64,000 nt of DNA from Gordonia rhizosphera NBRC 16068 (GTDB lineage: Bacteria > Actinomycetota > Actinomycetes > Mycobacteriales > Mycobacteriaceae), in contig NZ_BAHC01000213.1 in the NCBI RefSeq assembly GCF_000298195.1, positions 1 through 64,000 on the forward strand. Reading direction: 5' to 3'. A program made the position numbers and the translations under genes. Shown piece by piece: positions 48,355 through 57,560 of the stretch. The stretch's first letter is position 1, and every line of letters begins with the position of its first letter. Below the pieces are notes generated by a model. It saw only the letters and a list, made by a program, of their open reading frames with translations. It was not told the DNA's origin and searched no databases.

Positions 48355-49533
48355 ATGGCCAGAGGACAGGAACGCAGCAAGACGGTCCGCAGATCTGCAG
48401 CGGTGATCATGGTCACCGCGCTGGTCGCCGTGATCGCTGCGGCGGCGGGACAGTTCCTCGGCTGGTTCGCCTCGACCGAGCAGGTCACGCTGGTCGCCCC
48501 GCGCGCCGGACTGGTGATGACCACCGACGCGAAGGTGCGCCTGCGCGGGGTCGAGGTCGGACGAGTCGGATCGATCACCGAGCAGGATGGGCAGGCCGTC
48601 CTGACTTTGGACATCGCGTCGGACCAGATCTCGCAGATTCCCGGCAACGTGGGTGCCGACATCAAGTCCAACACCATCTTCGGGGCGAAGACGGTGAACT
48701 TCGTCGTCCCCACGTCGGGGCCGGAGGGCACGCTGCAGCCGGGCCAGACCATCGACGCCGACCATGTGGAGGTCGAGCTCAACACCGTCTTCCAGCAACT
48801 GGTGAACGTGCTCGCCGAACTGCAACCGGAGAAGCTCAACGCGACGGTCGGTGCCATCGATACCGCCCTCGAGGGCAACGGCGCCGAGATCGGGGCCTCC
48901 CTCGCGCAGCTCGACACGCTGCTGGGCACGACGAACAAGTACCTGCCGGCGCTGAACCGTTTGCTGCGCGAGGCGGCCACCACCACCGACATCTATGCCG
49001 ATGCCATGCCGGACCTGATGCGCACCGTCGACAACTTCACCTACCTCGGCGATTCGCTCGTCGACAACGCGGCCAACCTCGACGCCCTGCTCATCGATGC
49101 CACCGGCATGGCGAACACCATCAACGGCATCCTCGAGCCGTCGAAGGCCACGTTGATCTCGACGCTGACCAACTTCGACCCGGTGTCGCAGCTGCTCGGC
49201 TATCAGGCACCCGGCATCAAATGCTTCCTGGACACGGCCGCGGTCGGGGCCCAGCTCGCGAAGCCGTACTTCGGGGGCCGCAACGGCATGCTCTTGCTGT
49301 ACGCGGGTCTGCTGCCCGGCAAAGAGCCCTACCACTACCCACAGAGCCTGCCGCGGGTCGGCGCCGCGGGTCCCCCCACCTGCGCGGGCGGCCTGAGCGA
49401 TCCGACGACGACGGAACATTCGAACTTCTACGTCACCGACAACGCGCCCGTGCCCTACCAGCCGCGGACGACGCCGAAGGTGAATCGGGAGAAGTTGTTC
49501 CAGTTGCTGTTCACGGAGCCGCCCCGTGGATAA
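48355..49533 (+). CDS. mce4A: Mce-family protein Mce4A
   Basis: A 392-residue Mce protein with an N-terminal membrane anchor at about residues 15-35 (AVIMVTALVAVIAAAAGQFLGW), then the MCE/MlaD domain (about 40-120, including RLRGVEVGRVGSI) and a long helical C-terminal domain (Mce4_CUP1 type). The six Mce4 proteins form a periplasmic tube that carries sterols to the YrbE permease. The start is the ATG at 48355, and the stop overlaps the mce4B GTG. The C-terminus (NFYVTDNAPVPYQPRTTPKVNREKLFQLLFTEPPRG) is proline-rich. Confidence 0.91.
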   Translation: MARGQERSKTVRRSAAVIMVTALVAVIAAAAGQFLGWFASTEQVTLVAPRAGLVMTTDAKVRLRGVEVGRVGSITEQDGQAVLTLDIASDQISQIPGNVGADIKSNTIFGAKTVNFVVPTSGPEGTLQPGQTIDADHVEVELNTVFQQLVNVLAELQPEKLNATVGAIDTALEGNGAEIGASLAQLDTLLGTTNKYLPALNRLLREAATTTDIYADAMPDLMRTVDNFTYLGDSLVDNAANLDALLIDATGMANTINGILEPSKATLISTLTNFDPVSQLLGYQAPGIKCFLDTAAVGAQLAKPYFGGRNGMLLLYAGLLPGKEPYHYPQSLPRVGAAGPPTCAGGLSDPTTTEHSNFYVTDNAPVPYQPRTTPKVNREKLFQLLFTEPPRG

Positions 49534-50584
49534 CCGTGCACGCGCCTTCCGCGCGACCGTCATCAAGCTCGGCGCCTTCGTGGTCGTGATGGTGCTGGTC
49601 TTCGTCGGTCTGGTCGTCGTGTTCAGCAACTACCGCCCCGGCCGGTCGGACGGCTACAGCGCCCTGTTCACCAGCGCGTCGGCGATGAAGTCGGGGAGCA
49701 AGGTGAAGATCGCCGGAGTCGAGGTGGGGCAGGTCGGTGCGGTCTCGCTGACCCGCGACAACGAGGCGAAGGTGGAGTTCTCCGTCGACCGCGCCTACCG
49801 GCTGCCGACGACGGTGCGCGCGTTGATCCGCTACGAGAACCTGACCGGCGACCGGTACCTGGAGTTGCAGCAGGGCGCCGGCGCCACCGACGAGTTCCTG
49901 CCCGCCGGCGCGCAGATCCCGATCGACCAGACCGAACCGGCGCTCGACCTCGACAAACTGCTCGGCGGGTTCAAGCCGTTGTTCCGCACGCTGAACCCCG
50001 ACGAGGTGAACGAACTGTCGGCTTCGTTGGTGGCGGTGTTCCAGGGCCAGGGGCCGGCTCTGTCGAAGCTGCTCGCCGACACCGCGTCGTTCACCGGCGC
50101 GCTCGCCGACCGCGACCAGCTGATCGGTGAGGTCATCGACAACCTGAACACCACACTGGGCACCCTCGACGGTGACCGCACCGGCCTGGCCACCAGCATC
50201 GGTCAGCTGCAGCGGCTGGTCAGTGGCCTGTCCGCGCAACGCGGCACCATCGGCAACGCGCTCACCCAGACCGCGCAGGTCACCACCGGTCTGGCCGATC
50301 TGCTGCAGACGACACGACCCGACCTGCAGCAGATGATTGCCAACACGGGGCAGACCTCGGATTCGCTGCTGGCCGCCGAACCCTATCTGCGGTCCCTGCT
50401 GCCGCGGCTGCCCACCGACTACAAGATGCTGGCCGACCTCGGCAGCTACGGGGCGTGGCTGCAGATCTACTTCTGCCGCATCCGGCTGCTGGTGACCGGG
50501 CCGGGCGGCAAACAGTACTACTTCACCTCCAACGACGTCATGGGGGACACCACCAAGGCGGGCGGGAGGTGCGCCCCGCAATGA
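49526..50584 (+). CDS. mce4B: Mce-family protein Mce4B
   Basis: A 352-residue Mce protein with an N-terminal membrane helix (LGAFVVVMVLVFVGLVVVF), the MCE domain containing KIAGVEVGQVGAVSL and a long coiled helical region of RGTIGNALTQTAQVTTGL type. The GTG at 49526 overlaps the mce4A TAA, and its stop overlaps the mce4C ATG (ATGA). C-terminal Cys and aromatic residues (GAWLQIYFCRIR) are characteristic of MceB proteins. It is part of the Mce4 importer and is probably exposed outside the inner membrane. Confidence 0.91.
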   Translation: MDNRARAFRATVIKLGAFVVVMVLVFVGLVVVFSNYRPGRSDGYSALFTSASAMKSGSKVKIAGVEVGQVGAVSLTRDNEAKVEFSVDRAYRLPTTVRALIRYENLTGDRYLELQQGAGATDEFLPAGAQIPIDQTEPALDLDKLLGGFKPLFRTLNPDEVNELSASLVAVFQGQGPALSKLLADTASFTGALADRDQLIGEVIDNLNTTLGTLDGDRTGLATSIGQLQRLVSGLSAQRGTIGNALTQTAQVTTGLADLLQTTRPDLQQMIANTGQTSDSLLAAEPYLRSLLPRLPTDYKMLADLGSYGAWLQIYFCRIRLLVTGPGGKQYYFTSNDVMGDTTKAGGRCAPQ

Positions 50585-51816
50585 CCCGATCCTTCCCGTT
50601 CAGCGGCCTGTTCTTCAGCCGGCGCAGCGAATCCGACGAGGCCGACGTCGCCCGCGAAACCAAGCGCGGCGGACGCAGCCGCGCCCAGCTCGGCGTCATC
50701 GGCGTCGTGGTGACGTCGATGGTCGTGGTCGTGGCGCTGCAGATGGACAAGCTGCCCTACCTGTCGCCGATCAGCAGCTACACCGCCTACTTCGACGACG
50801 CGGGCGGCCTGGTCAGCGGTGACATCGTCATGGTCGCCGGGATCGACGTCGGCACCGTGACGGGCATCGCGCTCGCGTCCACCGACCGCGGTACCAAGGC
50901 GGCGGTCACCTTCCGGATGCGCGACGACATCGTGATGGGCATCGACACTCGGGCGGCGATCAAGACCGAGACCGTGCTCGGCCGGCGCAACCTCACCGTC
51001 ATCCCGGAGGGCATCGGCCGGATCCGGCCCGGGCAGTCGATCCCCAACGAGAACACCGTCGCGCCGTATTCGCTCACCGACGCCCTCGACGACGCGACCG
51101 GCACGCTGTCGAAGACCGACACCGCCGCGCTCAGCACCGCGCTCGACACGTTGTCGGTGACATTCTCCGAAACCCCGGACGAGGTCAGCGGAGCCGTCGA
51201 CGGTGTCGCGCGGTTGTCGAAGGCGGTCGCCGACCGCGACAATGCATTGCGGGAACTCCTCGCCAAGGCCAACGGCGTCACCAAGATCCTCGGCGATCGC
51301 AACGAGCAGATCAACCGACTGCTTCTCGACGCCAACTCGCTGATGGGGGAACTGCAGTTCCGGCGTGCCGCGATCGCGGAACTGATCACCGGGACCCGGG
51401 ACGTGTCCGCGCAGATCTCCGGGTTCATCGCCGACAACAACGCCCAGCTGACCCCGGTGCTGACCAAGCTCGACGGCGTGCTGAAGATCCTCACCGACAA
51501 CGAACAGAGCCTGAAGGAGACCCTCAACCGGCTCGGCCCGTACGCCAACGCACTCGGCGAGGCGGTCTCCAACGGCCCGAACTTCGACTCGCTGGTGGGC
51601 GTCAGCACCTTCGGCGACTACACCGCCACCTTCTTGAAGGTGCTCCAGCGCAAGTATCCGGAGGCGTGGCGGGCCTTCCAGTACAGCGGGTTCCCGCTGC
51701 TGCCGAACGCGTGGAGCGAGGGACCACCGGCGGGCTCCAGGCCGGCGCAGCCGTCGCCGAGTCCACCGACCAATCCGACACCGCCACCGACCACGACACC
51801 GCGGGCGGGGGGCTGA
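50581..51816 (+). CDS. mce4C: Mce-family protein Mce4C
   Basis: A 411-residue Mce protein. A charged cytoplasmic N-terminus (ARETKRGGRSRAQLG) is followed by a membrane helix (VIGVVVTSMVVVVALQM) and an MCE domain with VMVAGIDVGTVTGIALAS. A long helical region and a Pro/Ser/Thr-rich tail (SRPAQPSPSPPTNPTPPPTTTP) follow, the tail perhaps reaching the cell wall. The ATG at 50581 overlaps the mce4B stop (ATGA). An upstream in-frame extension into mce4B has no Mce character and is rejected. Confidence 0.91.
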   Translation: MTRSFPFSGLFFSRRSESDEADVARETKRGGRSRAQLGVIGVVVTSMVVVVALQMDKLPYLSPISSYTAYFDDAGGLVSGDIVMVAGIDVGTVTGIALASTDRGTKAAVTFRMRDDIVMGIDTRAAIKTETVLGRRNLTVIPEGIGRIRPGQSIPNENTVAPYSLTDALDDATGTLSKTDTAALSTALDTLSVTFSETPDEVSGAVDGVARLSKAVADRDNALRELLAKANGVTKILGDRNEQINRLLLDANSLMGELQFRRAAIAELITGTRDVSAQISGFIADNNAQLTPVLTKLDGVLKILTDNEQSLKETLNRLGPYANALGEAVSNGPNFDSLVGVSTFGDYTATFLKVLQRKYPEAWRAFQYSGFPLLPNAWSEGPPAGSRPAQPSPSPPTNPTPPPTTTPRAGG

Positions 51817-51817
51817 G

Positions 51818-53077
51818 ATGAGACCGAGCAGGCGATTCTGGCAGGTCACGGCTGGTGTCGTGCTGGTTGCGCTGGCCGTCGCCGCGATCTGGTTCGGCGT
51901 GCAGCGGGCCACCACCAAATCGATCACCGCCTACTTTCCGTCGACGACGGGTCTCTACCACGGCGACCCGGTGCGGGTGCTCGGCGTCGACGTCGGTCAC
52001 ATCGCATCGATCACGCCGCGGGAGGCCGACGTCAAGGTCGTGCTCGACGTCGACCGCTCCACGCCGATCCCCGCCGACGCGCGCGCCGTCATCGTCGCCC
52101 AGAGTCTCGTCTCCGGACGATTCATCCAGCTCACGCCTGTCTATGCCGGTGGGCCGCAGCTCGGCGACGGAGGCACCATCCCGATGGAACGCACGGCCGT
52201 GCCGATGGAATGGGACGACGTCAAAAAACAGCTCGCCGACCTCACCAAGGCGATCGGCCCTCAGGGCGCCGAACCCGGATCGGCGGCGCGCGCCATCGAC
52301 GTCGCCGACGAGAACCTGGCCGGCAACGGCGCGGCCATCAACGAGTCGATCACCGAACTCTCCGACGTGATGGGCACCCTGTCGGCGGGGCGGGGTGACC
52401 TGTTCGCGACGATCCGCAACCTGCAGAAGCTCACGGACGCGCTGTCGACCAGTCACGAGCAGCTCGTCCAGTTCAACGGGCGCCTCGCGTCGGTCGGCGA
52501 CGTTCTCGCCGACAACACCGACGCCCTCGACGGCGCGCTGCACAACCTGGACTCGGCGATGAGCGACATCCAGACGTTCATCGACCAGAATCAGAACGCG
52601 CTGACGACATCGGTGCGCAGCCTCGCCGACACCACGGCGATCCTCGCCGAGAAGGACGCACAGGTGCGGGGTCTGCTGCACTCGGCGCCCAACCAGCTCG
52701 CGAACTTCTACAACATCTACAACCCGCTCACCGGGTCGCTGTCGGGGGTGTTCGGCCTCGGCATGGGCAACAATCTGATCACCCTGCTCTGCGGGACGAT
52801 GGACGCCAACAACCGGCCGGGGCAGAGCCAGGCCGACGTGGAGCACTGCGTCGACGTACTGGCACCGATGCTGTCGACGATCGCTGTCGCGTACCCGCCG
52901 TTCATGTCCAACCCGGTCAACGGCATCAACGCCACACCCGACCAGATCACCTACCAGAATGCGAGCGTGGAAGCGCGGGCGAAGGCCGGCATCCGTGCGC
53001 AGGACGCGCAGACCCGCCGCGACAACGGCGGCGGCGCGCTCGGCGACCTGCTGGTGCCGTGGGGAGGTGAGGGCTGA
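51818..53077 (+). CDS. mce4D: Mce-family protein Mce4D
   Basis: A 419-residue Mce protein with a membrane anchor at about residues 10-28 (TAGVVLVALAVAAIWFGV), an MCE domain with VRVLGVDVGHIASITPRE, and the LVSGRFIQLTPVYAGGP segment typical of MceD. The C-terminus carries a Cys pair region (TLLCGTMDANNRPGQS, VEHCVDVL). The ATG is at 51818, 1 bp after the mce4C stop, and the stop overlaps mce4E (TGATG). It is a structural component of the sterol importer. No lipobox is present. Confidence 0.91.
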   Translation: MRPSRRFWQVTAGVVLVALAVAAIWFGVQRATTKSITAYFPSTTGLYHGDPVRVLGVDVGHIASITPREADVKVVLDVDRSTPIPADARAVIVAQSLVSGRFIQLTPVYAGGPQLGDGGTIPMERTAVPMEWDDVKKQLADLTKAIGPQGAEPGSAARAIDVADENLAGNGAAINESITELSDVMGTLSAGRGDLFATIRNLQKLTDALSTSHEQLVQFNGRLASVGDVLADNTDALDGALHNLDSAMSDIQTFIDQNQNALTTSVRSLADTTAILAEKDAQVRGLLHSAPNQLANFYNIYNPLTGSLSGVFGLGMGNNLITLLCGTMDANNRPGQSQADVEHCVDVLAPMLSTIAVAYPPFMSNPVNGINATPDQITYQNASVEARAKAGIRAQDAQTRRDNGGGALGDLLVPWGGEG

Positions 53078-54321
53078 TGCGTCATCTCCGGATCCTGCTG
53101 ACGATGCTCGTCGTCGTGGCCGCCGCCGCGGCCTGCAGCCTGCCGGGTATCAACAGCCTGCCGGTGCCGGGCGCGGAGGGCACCGACACAGGGTCGTATC
53201 AGATCAGCGCGGTGATCCCGTCCGCGGCCGGGCTCGTCCCGAACGCGCCGGTGATGATGAACGACGTGACCGTCGGCAGCGTCGGGCGGATCAGTGTGCA
53301 GGACTGGAATGCGGAGGTGCCGATCCGGCTGAACGCGGGCACCAAGGTCCCCAAGGGTTCCCACGTGATGGTGGGGATGACCAGCGTGCTCGGTTCGTCG
53401 CACCTGGCGATCATCGAACCGGCGACCTCCGACGGCTACCTGGCGCCCGGTGATCAGATCCCGCTGCCGGACTGCCCCGAGTCGCCGAATCTGCCGGCAC
53501 CGACGATGGGTCCGGCGATCGCCGACATCACGTCGGCCCAGCAGGTTCCCGCGTGTGCCTACCCGACCACCGAACAGGTGCTCAGCGCGTTGTCGGTGGT
53601 CCTCAACGGCGGCGGGCTGTCGCAGTTCGGGGACATCGTGCACGAGATGAGCGCGATCTTCGACGGGCACCAGCAATCCCTGCGGGATCTGATCGAGAAG
53701 CTCAACGTCCTCGTCGCCGACCTCGACGGCCAGACGGCGAACATCATCGCGGCGATGGACGGGCTCGACCGGCTGACCACGACGATCAACGAACAGACCC
53801 CCACCGTCGAGAAGGCGCTCGCCGATGCACCGAAGATCCTCGGGCTGCTCAACGATCAGCGCCAACAGTTCGTCACCGCGCTGAACTCGCTGGCCAGGTT
53901 GTCGGAGACCACCAACGACGTCCTCGACGTCAACAGCCGCGACATCGAGACGATCGTGGCGAACCTGAATCCGGTGCTCGCCCAACTCGCGGAGGCGGGA
54001 CCCGCGCTGCCGGCGTCGTTGAAGATCCTGTTGACCTTCCCGTTCCTCGAGGAGTCGATCCCCACCATCGTCAAGGGTGACTACGTCAACTCCGATCTGC
54101 TGTTGGACCTGACCTTCGAGAAACTCAACGACAGCATCTTCCGCTCGGTCGGCGTGGTCGGCCCGGAGGGAGTGACGGGCAGCCCGGCGGGTGCGGCCAA
54201 GCAGGGCATGAACCCGTTCACCGCGCCGCTGCAGCCCGGTGGTGAGCGCCGTCCCGACAGCATCGACCCGGTCCCGGCCACCGAGGTGCTGCCCGGCGGC
54301 GTCCAGGAGGGCGGCCGATGA
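53077..54321 (+). CDS. mce4E: Mce-family lipoprotein Mce4E (LprN-like)
   Basis: A 414-residue Mce protein that starts with a lipoprotein signal peptide (MRHLRILLTMLVVVAAAAACSLPG). The cysteine in AAAAC at residue 20 is the predicted lipidation site. The MCE domain has VMMNDVTVGSVGRISVQ and the LGSSHLAIIEP segment, followed by helices and a Pro-rich C-terminus. MceE proteins are the lipid-anchored members of each Mce complex. The ATG shares a base with the mce4D stop and the stop overlaps the mce4F ATG, so translation is coupled through the operon. Confidence 0.91.
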   Translation: MRHLRILLTMLVVVAAAAACSLPGINSLPVPGAEGTDTGSYQISAVIPSAAGLVPNAPVMMNDVTVGSVGRISVQDWNAEVPIRLNAGTKVPKGSHVMVGMTSVLGSSHLAIIEPATSDGYLAPGDQIPLPDCPESPNLPAPTMGPAIADITSAQQVPACAYPTTEQVLSALSVVLNGGGLSQFGDIVHEMSAIFDGHQQSLRDLIEKLNVLVADLDGQTANIIAAMDGLDRLTTTINEQTPTVEKALADAPKILGLLNDQRQQFVTALNSLARLSETTNDVLDVNSRDIETIVANLNPVLAQLAEAGPALPASLKILLTFPFLEESIPTIVKGDYVNSDLLLDLTFEKLNDSIFRSVGVVGPEGVTGSPAGAAKQGMNPFTAPLQPGGERRPDSIDPVPATEVLPGGVQEGGR

Positions 54322-55742
54322 AGATCACCCGCTTCGTCCGCATCCAGCTGATCATCTTCTCGATCGTCACCGTCATCGCGATGGTCGCGATGGGTGTCTT
54401 CTACATCAAGATCCCGGCGATGTTCGGGATCGGCCGCTACCAGGTGCACCTCGACCTGCCGAGCACCGGCGGGCTCTACCAGAACGCGAACGTCAGCTAC
54501 CGGGGCGTCAACGTCGGCAAGGTGACGTCGGTCTACCTCACCTCCGACGGTGTGCGCGCCGAACTGTCGATCGAGGACTCCGCGAAGATCCCCGCGTCGT
54601 CGGACGCGGCGGTACGCAGCGTATCCGCGGTCGGTGAACAGTACGTCGAGTTCACGCCGCGGCCCGACGGCCCGAGCGGCTACCTGCACGACGGTTCGAC
54701 AGTGACCAGCGACGACGTGCCGGTGGAGATCGCCTCGATGCTCGACCAGGCCGACCAACTGCTCGCCAAGGTCGGCGACACCAAGCTGCGCGCGGTGATC
54801 GACGAGGCGTTCATCGCGTTCAACGGCACCGGCGAGGATCTGCGTCGCCTGATCGACTCGATGATCCTGCTCGTCGACGACGCCGACAAGAACTCCGCGG
54901 TGACCATCGACCTCGTCCGCCAAGCCGGTCCGCTGCTGGCGACGCAGTCGGCCACCGCCGACGAGATCCGCGCCTGGACCGCCGACGTGACGAAGGTGAC
55001 CGACCAACTGCGCGCCGACAATCCGGAGATCACCGACATCCTGCAGAAGGGGCCGTCGACCGCCACCCAATCCGAGCAGCTGTTCGCGTCGATGAACGAC
55101 ACGCTGCCGATGCTCATCTCCAATCTGGGTGTGTCGTCGAAGACGCTCGCGGTCTACCTGCCGAATCTGCAGCAGGTGCTCGTCATCTATCCGCGGCTGA
55201 TCGACGCGTTGTTGACGGCCCTGAACGCGGGGGATCCACGCTATGGGCCCAGCGTCGAGTTCTCGCTGGGCTTCCAGGATCCGCCGCCGTGCACCGTCGG
55301 GTTCCTGCCGCGGTCGGACTGGCGGTTCCCGTCGGCCCAGACGCCGCGCGATCTGCCGCCGGGGTTGCTGTGCCGGGTCCCGCAGAACGCACAGGTCGCG
55401 GTGCGCGGTGCCCGCAACTATCCGTGCGTGGAGTACCCGGGTCGTCGGGCTCCGACCCCGGAGGAGTGCCGCACCGGTTACCAGCCGCTGCCCGAGACCA
55501 ACGATGCGTTCCCCAACGGGCTTCCGGGCGTGAAGCTGCCCAACGAGCCCGCCGGATACGTAACCCCGGGCACCCCGTCCGACCACGAGCCCGGGCCCGC
55601 CGTCTACGCGACCACGTACGATCCGAGGTCGGGAGACTTCATCGGACCGGATGGCAAGACGTACAACGCCGGTACCGGGCAGGATTCGCAAGGACACGAC
55701 AGCACATGGCAGAGCTTGATAACCCGGACCGTGGACGGATGA
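54318..55742 (+). CDS. mce4F: Mce-family protein Mce4F
   Basis: A 474-residue Mce protein. It has an N-terminal membrane helix (LIIFSIVTVIAMVAMGVFYIKIPAMFGIG), the MCE domain with NVSYRGVNVGKVTSVYLTSDGV, YVEFTPRPDGPSG and the Cys-containing C-terminal region (PPCTVGFLPRSDWRFP, GLLCRVPQNAQ, YPCVEYPG). The last 60 residues are Gly/Pro/Asp-rich. MceF is the final member of the Mce4 tube. The next gene overlaps its stop. Confidence 0.91.
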   Translation: MKITRFVRIQLIIFSIVTVIAMVAMGVFYIKIPAMFGIGRYQVHLDLPSTGGLYQNANVSYRGVNVGKVTSVYLTSDGVRAELSIEDSAKIPASSDAAVRSVSAVGEQYVEFTPRPDGPSGYLHDGSTVTSDDVPVEIASMLDQADQLLAKVGDTKLRAVIDEAFIAFNGTGEDLRRLIDSMILLVDDADKNSAVTIDLVRQAGPLLATQSATADEIRAWTADVTKVTDQLRADNPEITDILQKGPSTATQSEQLFASMNDTLPMLISNLGVSSKTLAVYLPNLQQVLVIYPRLIDALLTALNAGDPRYGPSVEFSLGFQDPPPCTVGFLPRSDWRFPSAQTPRDLPPGLLCRVPQNAQVAVRGARNYPCVEYPGRRAPTPEECRTGYQPLPETNDAFPNGLPGVKLPNEPAGYVTPGTPSDHEPGPAVYATTYDPRSGDFIGPDGKTYNAGTGQDSQGHDSTWQSLITRTVDG

Positions 55743-56614
55743 GCGGGCCGCCGATTCGCTCGGCTCCGTTGCGCCGTTCGTCGCGGCGCGCGGCGAAGGG
55801 CGACGACGACGTGCCGACCGTCGACGTCGAGCAGGCACCAGCCGACGCCTCGGCCGAGGCTGTTCACGTCGGCGAGGAGATCGCGGGGGAATCGTCGGCT
55901 GCGGATGCGGATGCGGCGGAGACCGCCGAGGGGGCGGAGACGGCCGAGGGGGCAGAGACGGCCGAGACGGCCCACGAGCCGTCTGGGGGTACGTCCACCG
56001 TGGTGCCTGAACCCGAGGACGTCGAACGCGATCTGGGTTACCGGGAGCGCAGGCGTCGTCGGGGGGTGGTGGAATCAGCCGGCGACGAGGCGGGCGGTCG
56101 CGTCCGCTATCGCGGGTCGCGTCCCGGTTCGGCCAAAATGATTGTGGGCGTGGGTGTCTTGTCGATCGTCATCGTCGCGTGTCTCGTCGCGTCGGTCTTG
56201 TTCGCTCTCGGGATCGGCCGGCTCGACGACAAGCGGGATCTGCGTGCGGAGTACTCCACGTTCGCGCGGCAGATGGTGGTGGACCTGACCAGCCTCAGCC
56301 CCGACAACGTCGACGAGGCGATGAAGACGATGGAGGACAAGACAAGTGGTCGCGCCCACCAGCAGATGCAGGCCTCTATGCAGCAGGCCATCAGCCTGGT
56401 GCGTGACCAGAACATCGAGACGAAGTCCACCGTCATCTCCGACGCCGTGACAGAGGCGACGCCGGACGAGGGCACCGTCATCCTGGTCTATGGATGGCAG
56501 ATGCAACCGGAGAAACCCGGCGAGCAGACGATCGTGCAGACCTTCCGGTGGCGCGTCCAGATCACCCGGATCAACGGGGATCTGAAGATGACGAACTTCG
56601 AGTGGGTGACGTGA
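55739..56614 (+). CDS. Mce4-associated membrane protein (Mas-like, Rv3493c-type)
   Basis: A 291-residue protein with an acidic, low-complexity N-terminal part (AETAEGAETAEGAETAETAH repeats), one membrane helix at about residues 132-156 (MIVGVGVLSIVIVACLVASVLF) and an extracytoplasmic NTF2-like C-terminal domain. Mce-associated proteins of this layout follow mce4F in mycobacteria. The ATG at 55739 overlaps the mce4F stop (ATGA) as elsewhere in the operon. An in-frame ATG at 55706 (AAGGA upstream) would add 11 residues and is a fair alternative. Its role is assembly or stability of the Mce complex by analogy. Confidence 0.85.
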   Translation: MSGPPIRSAPLRRSSRRAAKGDDDVPTVDVEQAPADASAEAVHVGEEIAGESSAADADAAETAEGAETAEGAETAETAHEPSGGTSTVVPEPEDVERDLGYRERRRRRGVVESAGDEAGGRVRYRGSRPGSAKMIVGVGVLSIVIVACLVASVLFALGIGRLDDKRDLRAEYSTFARQMVVDLTSLSPDNVDEAMKTMEDKTSGRAHQQMQASMQQAISLVRDQNIETKSTVISDAVTEATPDEGTVILVYGWQMQPEKPGEQTIVQTFRWRVQITRINGDLKMTNFEWVT

Positions 56615-57258
56615 TGGCGTTGAGCGGGCGGCGGCTGGTGGTCGTGGTGCTCGTCGTCGTCGCGTTCGCGTCGGCGTGCGCGGCCGGGTTTCTCGGCTAT
56701 CGCTACGTCGAGGCGCGCGGCATCGAGGACGCCCGCGACTCGTCGCTGGCGGCCGCCCGGGAATATGCCACCACCATGTTCGGCTACAACCCGTCCAACG
56801 TGGAAGAGCATGTGGCGCAGTCGAAACAGGTGTTGACCGGTGATGCCAAGCCGACCTACGAGGACCTCGTCACCAAGAACAACCTGGTCGCCGAGGTTCG
56901 CAAACAGCAGGTCGTGTCGGATGTGACGATCCAGGACGCCGGGGTGGTCACCAACACCGAGGACACCTCGACGGTGCTGATCTTCATGAATCAGTCGGTC
57001 ACGCGCGGCGGCAAGGATCTGGTGCGTGTCGACCCCAGTCGGCTCACCTTCGCGATGGTGCAACGTGACGGCCGGTGGCTCATCGAGGGAATCGACGTGA
57101 TCACCGACGACTCCTTCCGCAGCCGGGTCGAGCAGACGGAGAGTGCACCGCCCGGCGCGGTGCCCCTGCCGGCGCAGCCGTCTGCGTCGCCGGTGCCGTC
57201 GGCGTCGTCGGAGCCGAGTGCGCCCGCTTCGTCGACGCCCGGCGATTCCGGCCCCTGA
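56614..57258 (+). CDS. Mce4-associated membrane protein (Rv3492c-type)
   Basis: A 214-residue protein with an N-terminal membrane helix (RLVVVVLVVVAFASACAAGFLGY), an extracytoplasmic NTF2/SnoaL-like domain (ATTMFGYNPSNVEEHV, VVSDVTIQDAGVVTNTEDTSTVLIF) and a Ser/Pro/Ala-rich tail. The tail (PLPAQPSASPVPSASSEPSAP) probably extends into the cell wall. The ATG shares its first base with the previous stop (TGATG). This is the last gene of the hsd4A-mce4 operon. A hairpin at 57367 follows. Confidence 0.85.
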   Translation: MALSGRRLVVVVLVVVAFASACAAGFLGYRYVEARGIEDARDSSLAAAREYATTMFGYNPSNVEEHVAQSKQVLTGDAKPTYEDLVTKNNLVAEVRKQQVVSDVTIQDAGVVTNTEDTSTVLIFMNQSVTRGGKDLVRVDPSRLTFAMVQRDGRWLIEGIDVITDDSFRSRVEQTESAPPGAVPLPAQPSASPVPSASSEPSAPASSTPGDSGP

Positions 57259-57366
57259 TCCGACGAATTCAGCGGCGAATTGCCGAGGGGCCCAGAAGAA
57301 ATCCGGTCTCCGAGCGGGAGTCTTCGGACGGTGTTCTCTGTCCGCCGTGCCGACGAAACGGTCCCG

Positions 57367-57402
57367 GGTGTGCCCGCTGGATCCCGCTCCGGCGGGCACA
57401 CC
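57367..57402 (+). terminator. Terminator hairpin after the mce4 operon
   Basis: GGTGTGCCCGC (57367-57377) pairs with GCGGGCACACC (57392-57402) to form an 11-bp stem with a 14-base loop, followed by GGGTTTC. It lies in the 302-bp gap between the mce4 operon and the convergent HNH gene. That gap holds no other gene, only GTCGGGTC- and CCTGCGGGTC-type short duplications near 57470-57560. Confidence 0.75.
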
Positions 57403-57560
57403 GGGTTTCACACTATGGAGTTTTCAAGGTACATGCGTCCCGGGAGTTCCGGGGTGGTCTGGTCGGGTCAACTGGTCGGGTCAGGTCGTGCTGCTGGTCG
57501 GTTCTTCTCGGTGTGCTCGGGGTCAGGCTTTGGGGCAGGCCTGCGGGTCCGGCCTGCGGG